DNA from: Omphalotus guepiniiformis | Taxonomy: Eukaryota > Basidiomycota > Agaricomycetes > Agaricales > Omphalotaceae | Assembly (NCBI GenBank): GCA_028554645.1 | Contig: JAQOOI010000007.1 | Location: 124,001 to 188,000 of the forward strand | Length of the DNA: 64,000 nt | Direction: 5' to 3' | Part shown: piece after piece, positions 46,236 through 56,763 of the stretch | Layout: each line of letters opens with the position of its first letter | Numbering within the stretch: position 1 is the first letter of the stretch | The notes under the pieces: generated by a model | What the model was told of the DNA's origin: nothing | Seen by the model: the letters and a program-made list of their open reading frames with translations, nothing else | Database searches by the model: none | Translations under genes and position numbers: made by a program

Positions 46236-46890
46236 GGTGGTATTATATGATATAGAAATTAGCGTATGATATCTGAGTCGATGGAGGATGTCGATGAGGA
46301 AGGGCCCAACAGTAGAGCCGGAGGGTTATAGGATGGCACTTTCGAGAGGAAAAGAGTCCGAGTTTTAGGTCTCGCATACTTATTGATTTCTGAGAGATTC
46401 GGAGGACTCACCAGCCAAGTAAGTGAAGGTAGAACACAAAGGAGAGAGAGAAGGAAGGGGGCGGAAGGAAGACTGCGGGTGTGTTACCTTCATGTTCATA
46501 TACCTCGCGATCGCATCATTGAAAGGACGGCAACCCGGCTGTGCTCGAAGCTTCATGAAGGAAGCCTGAAGGGATAATTCATGGGAAGCTCGCGCATATA
46601 CACCCAATCAAGCTCAGCGCTCTCAAGCGCTTGTTGATTAGTCGATCAAAGCGCTACCATCTCGACGATTTTCCGGTTTGAGGGGTTGTACGCCTCGGCC
46701 CTGAGGACAATATTGAATGAATGAATTATTGGGAATGGTGATCAGAACCCTCGCATCCTCCAAGTCGCGATTGTCTCCTGATATTTATACATTCTCCATT
46801 ATACCCAACGACCTATTCTTGTAAAACATACGATACAAAAGGTTTCGGTTTCCGTCCCGCAGTCGCGTCGCATTCCATCTAAACGACGCC
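46236..46890. other. Spacer between small secreted protein genes 1 and 2
   Basis: Promoter of member 1. No supported gene; a short minus-strand frame at 46.38-46.6 kb has no motif. Confidence 0.35.
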
Positions 46891-47193
46891 CTACTCGAAA
46901 AATGTGGACTTTATTAGGGGCGGATTCTGAGGCGCACTGCCTATCTCTAGAGCAGCGAAACATTCGAGGTCATCACAGTCTCTTCGTACTACCTCAGGAT
47001 TCACCGTATCGCGTTGAGAAAGTGTTTCAGTTTCGGTTTGTTGACGGGCGGGGTGCTTTCTTCTCCCAAAGATTTCATGAGACTTGGGTAATGTAGAGTG
47101 AGGAGAGGGTATTACTCACTCGTTAGTCGGTGCACCGATGACAGTTGAGAACAATAAGCCTAAAGCGGCAGCGGCAACGAAAAAGAGACGCAT
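46891..47193 (-). CDS. Small secreted protein with R-D-C-x-D-x-x-C motif, member 2
   Basis: 80 residues in two exons. Exon 1 (47120-47193) gives the signal peptide MRLFFVAAAALGLLFSTVIG and APTN. A 60-nt intron (GTGAGT...GAGAAG) again in phase 2 leads to exon 2 (46891-47059), with KHPARQQTETETLSQRDT, VNPEVVRRDCDDLECFAALE and a longer C-terminal extension (IGSAPQNPPLIKSTFFE). An RR dibasic pair sits right before the Cys motif, so further cleavage is possible. The motif and intron phase tie it to members 1 and 3. Confidence 0.68.
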
Positions 47194-48631
47194 TTCCGGA
47201 TGCTCTTGATTGAATTGTGAAAAAAAAGGGCGAGTAAAGAAGCCTTCAAGGTTTCGATTTCGATGTAACACTCCTATGTAACAAGTAAAGATATACATAT
47301 TTCAGTTTCGCAAACCTTTCCTGGCGCAAACTCGGAGGACGTACCAATCAACAGAGAGTTTCTTTTGATGATGTGGCCGACTCAGGGCACAAAGTTGAAC
47401 AAACGATTCGGAAGTAAGGAAGTATTTTGAAGCGGATAGTATACCCTCAAAGTTGTTATATACATCCCCTACTAACATTGATAACCTCCAAATGGGCCTG
47501 TTTTGGTCGTTGATACCAGTCTATTCATCGATCATGGCTCCGCGTGTGACGGGGTGTAGGATTTCCATGAACCACACAGCATACAGGAACTCGCCCTCGC
47601 AAGTCAGTATAAGCGAGTTCATAGGAAGTTCCGCGATGTGTTTGAGAGAGTCCGAGCCGTGTTCTTCAAGGAGAAACATTGACTGTCATCTTTCGCACTT
47701 GTTACGGTCAATCAATCGCCTTGGATTCAAGTTCCTTCAATCAAAGTCGTGCGAGGCGTCAAGCATAGCACTGCATAGGATTGAAAGACATATCAGAAAA
47801 TCTTCATAAGATCAACGCGGATTACGCGCAAGATCGCTCGTGTGACATCCTTTCATACTCGTGCTGAGGTAAGTAGAGATTTTTGCCAGGGTTGTTTTGG
47901 GGGAGTGGTAAGGTTGTGGTAGCGAAATGAATGAACGGCGCGGCCGGCAACCCGCCATCTGAGTCAGCATAAGCACGTGCTTACATGTATGTATATTGCC
48001 GGAGCCGGAGCCGGCCGGGTTCTTCTCCTGTTCCCTCCATCCAACGTGAAATGCTACAGAATGCTACGCTTTCGATTCCTTGCACTCCTACCAAAACATA
48101 GATTCTTCCTACTTTATAAGACCGATATATCGCAGCGAAACTCTGGTGAAATACTTCGGGCCTGACCCTCAGTATCTGATTGTTCGTCTGGTTGGGAGTA
48201 CTGCATGCAACATTCTCATCAAAACATGACGGGCGCAGGTACTTACTTGGCATGGCATAGCCCTTGCAGCTTGATGGTCTCTCAGTGCGCAACTATCGAA
48301 AGTGCTATTATGTGGCTTTACTCTGATAGCGCTGCGTAGTTATTGGATCTCTTGCGGACGCCAGACTCTGAGGAGTAGACAGGTCGAAGCTTTGGAATCT
48401 TCGGGGCCGCGCAACGACTGCTTAACGAGCAAGCGAGCTGGAGCGCTGGCGCCTGCTGTCAAACAAGAGATATGTGTTGGGTATACCCGATACTACTACA
48501 CCACAGGACAGGACATCAACGAATGTTATATACAATGTCCTCAATCAACAAATAGTTCAAAGTTCAAGTTCGACTGTCCTCTGCTCCCCCAAAAAGAAAC
48601 TCGACTGTCCTCTCGTCCGAAATCGCTTGGC
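47194..48631. other. Spacer between small secreted protein genes 2 and 3
   Basis: About 1.4 kb. Frames on either strand lack signal peptides or the Cys motif. No gene supported. Confidence 0.35.
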
Positions 48632-48870
48632 TCATGCAATCTCTTTATCAAGCTCGACGATGCAAATCACATCCGTGCATTCTCTCGCAACTTCAGTTCC
48701 TGCTGCTCGGATAGAAACTTCCTCGCGACTATACCGTGACCCATTAGCGTTTTGTATCAGCATTCTTTGGCGCTTGTAATACAATCAAGGCCTTTTGCAA
48801 GAACTCACCGGAGGGGAACAGCAATGACGCCTGAAGCGAAAAGAAAAGCGATAATAGCAATGACTCGCAT
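48632..48870 (-). CDS. Small secreted protein with R-[DE]-C-x-D-x-x-C motif, member 3
   Basis: 52 residues in two exons. Exon 1 (48809-48870) gives the signal peptide MRVIAIIAFLFASGVIAVPL and two bases of an Arg codon. A GTGAGT...GGTATAG intron follows. Exon 2 (48632-48728) continues REEVSIRAAGTEVARECTDV and ends ICIVELDKEIA, TGA. REEVS lines up with REELS of member 1, and ECTDVICIV with DCTDIICIV. Both start MRV and both split an Arg codon in phase 2. It is too short for ordinary gene finders. No known domain. Confidence 0.78.
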
Positions 48871-49962
48871 TGTTCTGGTGGTTGAGGATGTGAAGTAGTG
48901 CGGTTTGGACGTTAATTAGAAGCTGGGGGGATTTTGAAAGAGAGATGCAATGGCACTATAAATCATAAAGGACGTCAATTCTGGGTATAGGTCTATCTAT
49001 CAGCGCCGTCGTCAACTCACCAGCCAAAGACAGTGAACGAGGATTCCGGGAGCAAGATACTTGTCAGGACATTCCTGATGTTGGATTGACTGATATACTG
49101 CGGCGGGAACCCGTTTTGGTGGATGGTTTCCAAGAGGCAAGCCGCTGGACTATTGATTGTTCCTTGACTTAACTTACGAAAGAAGAAGTGGATACGAGTG
49201 AATCTGATGTGGGGGGTAAGAGCGGGTAAGGCACTCGAACTTTCCTCTTAACCTCATTTGGCGCCTTGCAGGAAGTTAGATAGAGCGTTGGGGCCCGGGG
49301 GGGATAGAGCGTTAGTTCTGTAGGATTCAGTTTGTGATCACCAGTACTGTATGACATTCGACATCATCTCGACTTGCTTTCAATTATTCGCCGTTGTTTG
49401 AGGGGTCCGGAGCTGACATGGTGAAGACAAGTTGTATGTATAGATCTTTTGTGTATATGTCTGAACTGTTTGATCATGATTCGGGCTAGGATATCACGCT
49501 CACAATTCATGTTGTTGGTTGAATAGTACAATAGCGCTGTACTATTGAAGGGCCCTTATACACATGATAATACAAAAGGTGTGCATTCCGCAGCTTCTTG
49601 ATCATGATGATTAATTGGAATAAGCTTAGAACCAGCGCGCATCTGTCCGAAATCACCGGTTGAGCGACAGTGGACTTAAAAGTGCTATAGCTATACGCCA
49701 CCTAACTTCCTTTGCTTAGGGACCTGAGAGCCATGACTACCAAGATAAGAAGTCTTGGAAGAAATGCTACAAGGATGTCTGTATTGCATAGAACCTGAAC
49801 AAGCGCAGAGAGAAGAATACAATGGTTACAATTGAGTTTGATTGGTACATACAAGAGCGGAAATATGAAGGAGTGTAGATCAGTAAGGGAACCGGTATAA
49901 ATAACTGCACTGCATACGTTTTCGCATTTATGAAAGACCCTTCGAAGCCCTAGGGGAACTTT
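48871..49962. other. Spacer without recognised gene
   Basis: About 1.1 kb, including the promoter of small secreted protein member 3. An imperfect inverted repeat built on ACAATAGCGCTGTACTATTG lies at about 49528-49548. No gene supported. Confidence 0.35.
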
Positions 49963-51412
49963 CTAAAACCGTGATTCGGACGCGACGGGCAGAGAAGTAA
50001 TATACACTCTCTGGGGTGATGGTTCCTCAATCCTCGATACCTTAGACCTACGATCATCGAATTCACCACTAAGCGCGCTACGACCATCCTGTAAAGTGGT
50101 ATCGCCCGTCGGTTCGTTTCGAGCCATTACTAGAATGATTATGACAGTAGGATAGATAGCCTGGGAGAAGGTAAATTAGTGTGTAGTTCCAAAATTAGAG
50201 ATACGACACATACAGTTAGTTGTGGAAGTGTGATATCGAATAGAGATTTCGGATTGGTAGCTAAATGCCCAAAGGTTGTAACGATGACCATAATCTATTG
50301 ACAAGTAAGCTTTCGAGATTCTTCATTTTCCAGAGCCGATCAATGAAGAACTCACCCATACGAACCAGTAGAGAAATCCAGACTCTACTAGAAGGAGCAG
50401 TACCTGCTCAACCCGGCTTCTCTTAGCTCCAGGAGTACCTCTATAAGCCGTTTTGACAGCGCGTCTGTATTCCCTAAAGGAGCATAAGCGGATATCAGTA
50501 TCGCCTTCGATTAGCGACAGTCAAAGTCTCTATGTATGAAACCTCACCAGCTCTTATATGCTACACAGGCCGTTGCAACGAGATTCGTAAACAACAATGC
50601 AGCAGGTAATATAATCCTGATAGGAGCGAAATTTTCCGCAGTGAATTGTGTGTCGTACATCTTTGCTAACACGCCGTCAACGATGTTGATCACTAACTAG
50701 CTGGTTTAGTTCAGGGTGTGTGACGAGTGAGGGAAGTGAAGTGAAGTGAAGATCGACGTACCCAACGTGGCGAGCATACAAAAGGCCAAAATCAAGCGGA
50801 ATACTATTCGTCGATCATATAGAACCCATGCTCTCCAGACGACAACGGCGTCACTAAGCACGTACTAAATAGAGGGGTGATTAGAAACGAGCGACCAGAA
50901 ACGAGCGACCTCAGGATACTATGCGCAGAGGTCGAGCTTACATTAATTCTCGGAAATACGATTGCTATGATCTCCATGTCAAAAATGATGGATTTGAGAT
51001 TGAGAATCTGATCCGGGCCTAGGCTGGTGGTTATGACCACGAAGGAAGCGATGTTATTCCCGACCAAGATGGTGTCGCTAATGAACATGATGACGAGGAC
51101 ACCGAGCAGAATACGTCTTGCGAGAGAGCCTGTCCCTTGGAGTCCTTTTCGTCTACACATACGATGATTATTAGCATATAATATATCAGTATATGCATGA
51201 CAACTCACATGAGGTAGTAGATGGCTATAACAACGAGAATGCAGTACATTCCTAGGACGCATTGCTTCAGTTTCGCTGAACTGTCGTACTAGCAGCATTT
51301 TGATAGGGCAAAACTCACCATAGAACAACCCATCAAGAAAGAGACCAGCTCCCGAAAACTCCAGCTCTGCCGCAATTGCGCTGCTAAGTGGTGGCTTGGA
51401 GATGCCAGCCAT
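49963..51412 (-). CDS. Fungal seven-helix membrane protein, separate family
   Basis: ATG 51412 gives MAGISKPPLSSAIAAELEFS and GLFLDGLFYG. Later exons carry hydrophobic spans around RRILLGVLVIMFISDTIL, FVVITTSLG, a W-x-x-W-V-L-Y-D-R motif near 50820 (VVWRAWVLYDRR), PIRIILPAALLFTNLVATAC, RVEQVLLLLVESGF and IYPTVIIILVMARN. The cytosolic tail is polar, ends SLPVASESRF and stops at TAG 49963-49965. The WRAWVLYDRR motif after the third helix is typical of a large mushroom seven-helix family of unknown role. It is distinct from the family at 21.4, 32.4 and 35.6 kb. Confidence 0.68.
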
Positions 51413-52518
51413 AATAAAAAGATTGATAGAGTCTTATGAGGGTAGTAAAGCAGACCACCACTAGCAAAAAGACAGGTCGAAACGCTGGCTCAGCAGCGTA
51501 CCGGACGTAAACGTTAACTTGAGAAACGATGGATTTGATACTGTGTGGACCAGACACAATGAAGACGAAGGGATTATACTTTGGATGATTTTTAAGTATG
51601 GATACCCGGTCTTTCCAATATTAGCATCACACATTTTGTCGAGTCGAGCACAGCCTGTTTAGCTAGTGTTTCGGCACAATCAATGGATCATTTCGTTGAA
51701 ACACCACCACCCGGTAACCTGTGAGGACACTTTTGAACATATGTATGGCCGTCAAAAGAGGAAAGATTCGCGTACTGTTGCGGCCCAATCACTTTTTGAT
51801 AGTAGTTGTCATGCATGTGCCCCGACCAGGGAAGAGTGCTAACGCCTGCAGCGCATCCAATTTTCAACCGAGCGCATATAGTTGCTGGGTTATATAAATG
51901 AAATGTTGTGATGATTCCGAGTCCTCATTCGGAGTCATCCTTTACGTTGTGGGGTCTCCAGCGATCTGTTATTCAAAGACTCAAGTCAACCAATGACACT
52001 TCTGATTCCTGAAGGCAAATCGGAGGCAAATCAAGGCACCGAGGGAGATTTTTGCAGCTCAATCACATACACACTTTAATCTAAACGCAGTTTTCCGCCT
52101 TCTGAGGTATAGAATTGTGCAGCGCTCGAGTTCATGCCAAGTGGCATGGACGATGGAAGTTGGATGGAAGCAATGATTTTCAGGGTTAGGGTTATTGTAT
52201 CTGCTCCCGTGACCTCTCTTCTGATGTAACTTTGTTTACGTTCTCCGACTTCTTTCTCTCTCACTTCCACCTTCCCCAGCGTCGATTCGGAAACATCAAT
52301 CTCCCATTGAATACACGGTCTCGATATCGGTGAGATAAAGTCAAACTCGGAGTTTCACATGTCGTTATTGTTCGAAGGACAAGATGATCATGGGATGTAC
52401 GGCCCTTGACAGCGACCGTGTCATGGGATTCACTTGCGATGGAGGCGTAAAAGCATAAAAGCCAAGGGCGGGAAGGAGGTAAGTTATCCATCTACTTTGT
52501 CGTACTTTGTCTTCTATC
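51413..52518. other. Divergent promoter region, membrane protein and alcohol dehydrogenase
   Basis: About 1.1 kb without a supported gene. Confidence 0.35.
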
Positions 52519-54228
52519 ATGACTACCTCTATCTCAGTTCCTCTGACCGCTCGAGCTGCAGTCATAGAAGAGTTCAAGAAAGATCTCGTACTGAAAGACG
52601 CCCATCCCGTTAAGCAGCCTTCCGAGCTGGCTCCAGGAGAATGTCTTGTCAAGCTAGAGTATGCTGGTGTGTTGTTCGACGGATCCCTCTCTCACCACCG
52701 CCGAAAAAATTGACTTTGGAAAATAGGTTGCTGCCATTCTGATATCCACGTCAAGGACAATGATTGGCCTGCTCCTGCACCAATTCCTCTCGTGGGCGGT
52801 CATGAAGGCATTGGACACATTGTCGCTATTGGCGAACACACGGCGAACAGTTTAGTCAAACTTGGAGATAGGGTGGGTGTTAAATGGTTCGCGAATGCAT
52901 GTCTAAAGTAAGCGATACAATGCATTGACTGAATGAGCGTTGAATTGATGCGCATACAAGATGCGAGATGTGCCGTACTGGATGGGAAACTTGTAAGTAT
53001 CACTATCTGTGAGTTCGTGAGCTGGCTTATCCTAATAACCGCATGACATTTCAGGTTGCTCGGTTGCGCGCGGCGCTAGTCACGGGTATATGCTGGATGG
53101 GACATTTTCTGAATATGTCGTAGGTGTAATCGCTTCCCTCATTACCCATTGTCAGTCTCATATTGCATATAGGTGTCATGGGTTGACTATGTAACTCCGA
53201 TTCCTGATGGTCTTGACAGCGCTGCAGCTACGCCTATCTTATGTGCCGTATGTATGGAGAAAAGATTGGATTTCATTGGTTTACCTGCGTCCTTCTTATT
53301 TAGGGAATCACCATCTATAAAGCTTTAAAGGAATCCAATGCCAAGCCTGGTCATTGGGTTGCGATATCGGGTGCAGGCGGCGGTTTGGGTCATTTAGGTA
53401 CTTCCTTCATATTCGGCTAAGGTCTTCTAGACGTTAACGAAGTTCTCAAACAGGCATTCAGTATGCAGTGGCTATGGGCTTGCGCGTGGTAGCAATAGGT
53501 CAGAACACGTTCGACGCACGCTTTTACCCGATATATTTATTCATCACTGCTATCTAGACACGGGCGAACAGAAGAAAGAGCTCTGCTTGAACCTCGGAGC
53601 TGAGAAATGGGTTGACTTCATGAAGTCGAAAGACGTCGTAAAGGATGTACAAGAAGCTGCCGGAGGAGAAGGTCCACATGCTGCTATCATTGCTGTCGGT
53701 CACGTAAGCCAATTATTGCAATGTATGGGGATGTTCGGGCTGACAGTGAATTCAAGCCCTTGCCATTCAATCAGGCGTTGATGTATCTGCGCCTAACTGG
53801 TACTTTAGTCGCTGTCGGGATGCCAGGCGGTGCTGGATCTCTGAACGTGCCTATCACTCTTTTAGTCTCGAAGTGTCAGAATCCTTTTTCGCGTGTGAAA
53901 TGCAAAGTTATGAACTCATGAAATTACTTCAGTGTCTCCGTATTATTGGTACTGCAACCGGGTTAGTACCTCTTCAGTTTCCTTTATATACACGCCCACC
54001 TTAATGACCTACGAATCAGAAACCGTCAAGATATGGCGGAAGCTTTGGATTTCGTAGCCCAGGGTAAAGTCCGATGCCACCATGAGGTAAAAGAATTAAA
54101 GGATGTGAACAGGTACGACGATATTCCCGTCATCCTTCTCTATGATCTCATGCTTATATCCCATTTCTAGCGTGTTGGCGGACATGTTGGCAGGAAAAAT
54201 CACAGGAAGAGTCGTTCTGAAGATCTAG
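52519..54228 (+). CDS. Zinc-dependent alcohol dehydrogenase
   Basis: NAD-dependent interconversion of alcohol and aldehyde. ATG 52519 gives [20 protein letters not shown]. Splicing at about 52665/52729 makes the catalytic-zinc motif [26 protein letters not shown] supplies the second ligand. The structural zinc loop is [15 protein letters not shown]. The NAD-binding part reads [19 protein letters not shown] and VVAIDTGEQKK. The C-terminal end is [20 protein letters not shown] and [12 protein letters not shown] at 54226-54228. Length (about 350 residues) and order fit the fungal ADH1 class. At least eight introns are needed. No signal or targeting peptide is seen, so it is likely cytosolic. Confidence 0.85.
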
Positions 54229-55570
54229 ATAATAGATGCGAACGCGTACGGCGGACCGTGTATCTGAAGAAGCGTATGTATTGTATTTTTAGAATGTCCA
54301 TGAAGAATAGATAATGTGTTCTTCTGAGCAAGGTGTTTCAACTGTGATTATATGCTCCAATTTTTGTCTTGCTTGCTTTAGCATGGTGAAACGACGTGAA
54401 TATCAATGGCGGTACGTATTGTGCACACCTCTATCATTAGAGCAAGATTAATATCAGCGGAACAGCATGGCTAATATGGCTAATACCTACTAGCGCAAGC
54501 AGTACCGAGCTTGCCAGTGTTTTAAACGTTAATCGATTGTCGGCGATATGCTGCACCGATGTCCCTTTGAAGCTTGAAGACCCCTCGATGCCTATTCCTA
54601 GTCATCGAAGAGCAAGGACCGGAACTTCAGAAGCTCATCGATCTACATAGCTGACTGCTGACATCGACAGCTTCGCCAGCTTGACAGTTTTTGAATGAAC
54701 TTCTTACTGCGCTGCCAGAGAACCAGGTGAGACTAGGTGAAACTGCGGAACCTTGTGGGCATAGACTGACGCATGATCAAAGCGTGAATATTGATGCGAA
54801 TGCAGGACGGTCCATGTGTAGTGTGCTAACAAGTCACAAAGATTTTTCGGGGTTAGAAAATGAGTTTCAGTGAGGATGAAGATTCAAGTAGAGGCAGTGC
54901 CCCGACGGAGCGCAAACTGTCGTCTGCCGTGGCCCGTCGGTACGTTCTCAGCGGGAGTCGGTATCGGTATCGGCCCAGATTTGGCGCCGGTGCCGGATGT
55001 CGCCAAGTTGTGGGAATGTTGGTCTGTTTCAGTGACCACTCACTGAAACTACCCCCATAGAATCGACATTGAAACCGGGCTAAAAGGCAACCGAGAATTT
55101 TTCAAGAGTGAGATTCGAAGTTTGTCCAGTGCAGAATTCGGAGCCACTCATCTCCAGATTTACAGTGACCGCAAAAATGATGTCCCCTGCCTTATCGGGA
55201 AGGTGACTGTGGGGCTGCTGGTGCACTGTGTTTGTGAGGCTCATCGAGTGCTCACAACCTCCTCAAAGTATCAAAAAAAATTCTTCTGAGTATATTTGAG
55301 CACAAGCCATCTAATTTGAGCCCTATCCACACTACTAACTGGTTAGTGTCGAAATTGAAGCAGTTGAAGTCACCTTCCATATAATGAAGGGGACATTATT
55401 TTTTGCGGTCACTGTACAGGGTCTCCTCCTAAGTACGCGGCGACACTGCCCCATGTGACAAAAGCAGGGCAACGTTGGTTCTCCTTCTCCCGAGGTATCG
55501 GATTGAAGATGCTTATATATAGCTTCACACAACGTCGCAGTTATACAGTTTCTTAGTTTCTCACTGAATC
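54229..55570. other. Spacer holding a MITE
   Basis: No supported gene. A 252-bp inverted-repeat element lies at 55163-55414. Confidence 0.45.
55163..55414. mobile_element. Tc1/mariner-like MITE, CAGTGACCGC ends
   Basis: A 252-bp element flanked by TA on both sides (55161-55162, 55415-55416). The ends are CAGTGACCGCAAAAA and its reverse complement, and the similarity runs inward for about 45 bp (ATGTCCCCT and GGAAGGTGACT match with a few differences). The CAGTG...CAAAAA start is like Tc1 family ends. There is no open frame inside, so it is non-autonomous. Confidence 0.85.
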
Positions 55571-56561
55571 ATGTCCAGCAATTTCAACTACGCTCAGGCA
55601 GTCGGTGTCGAGTCTGTCGCAGCAGCTGTCGTCTTCGCCGTTCTATATGCACCTCCTAGCGGCTGGTTCATCTTTCAGCTGGTGTCACGACGCATACGCA
55701 CGCTCATCATATTGTCGCTCTTTTGTCTAGGTAAGTTTTCGAGTCGCCTGATGTATTACAATACGCCTGAAATCCGCTTCAACTTCTCCTTTAGTTCGTT
55801 TAACAGCTTTCATACTCAGAGCGTATCTCGCAGGATCAGAAAGCGGAGGAGAGAACCTAAATATATTAATTGGTGAAGAGGTCCTGTTCTCGATCGGCTT
55901 CTTTGGATTGCTGCTTGCCTCGTACACGTTGGTTCTGGACAGGTACGAGTGTATTTGTTCTGTGCGATATCTTCAATCCCGTTTACGAATAACGCAGACT
56001 AGAATTTGTCGAAGAATTTCCAAGAACCGACCCCTTGAACAACATCACTCGCAATCGAAGAATATTCCGTCTTGTGCTGCTTGCTGGTGTGATACTTGGC
56101 ATCGTTGGTCTCAATCTGAGCACGTCAGGTACTCATACCACCACCGGGGAAGCACTTCGCAAAGCTAGCGTGATTGTCTTCTTCGTTCTTACTGTTCTGC
56201 AAGTGTATCAGACTGCAGTTCTCGTATCGACCGAGATTCTAGGAGGTATGTTTTCCACGTTCAGTATCTCCCAAAGTGATGTTCAGTTGACATATTTACG
56301 ATCATAGGAGGATATTCGTACAAATCGGCCTCTGCTTCGATAGGCGCTAGACATGGCGCGTTTATCTTTGGAGCGATATCAGTGTTGCTTCTTGTGAGAG
56401 AGACTTTCTTGATTGCGACAATCAACTCGATAGTCAGGCAGAACAACGAACACTTCTGGTACCCTCTCGTTGCGGTTCCTGAATTTCTGTGTGTAGCGTT
56501 GTATACTATTCCTGGTTTGATACCTATAAAGAATATAGATGACTCGGGACTTCCTAAGTAA
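55571..56561 (+). CDS. Fungal multi-pass membrane protein, DUF7702-like
   Basis: ATG 55571 gives MSSNFNYAQAVGVESVAAAV. Exons then encode RTLIILSLFC joined to VRLTAFILRAYLAG, IGEEVLFSIGFFGLLLASYT and LVLDR, RIFRLVLLAGVILGIVGLNL, EALRKASVIVFFVLTVLQVY, a span around GAFIFGAISVLLLVRETFLI, and FWYPLVAVPEFLCVALYTIP. It ends DDSGLPK at TAA 56559-56561. Seven helices are expected. The layout resembles fungal DUF7702 proteins, an assignment made from memory. Four introns, all GT-AG. Function unknown. Confidence 0.65.
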
Positions 56562-56763
56562 TATAGAACGTTTTCGTTTACGAGTCGTGTAACTCATGAA
56601 ACTATTTATTTACAAGCTAGTTGATATATACCTACTTCTACTCCTACGACCTTGTGTTTCGAATTGCCATTAATTATACCTCACGCGCAGATATCTGCTT
56701 TTCTCGAAGGTACATATTATTAATAATCACATATACACTGTTAACTATTTTCATATATACTAT

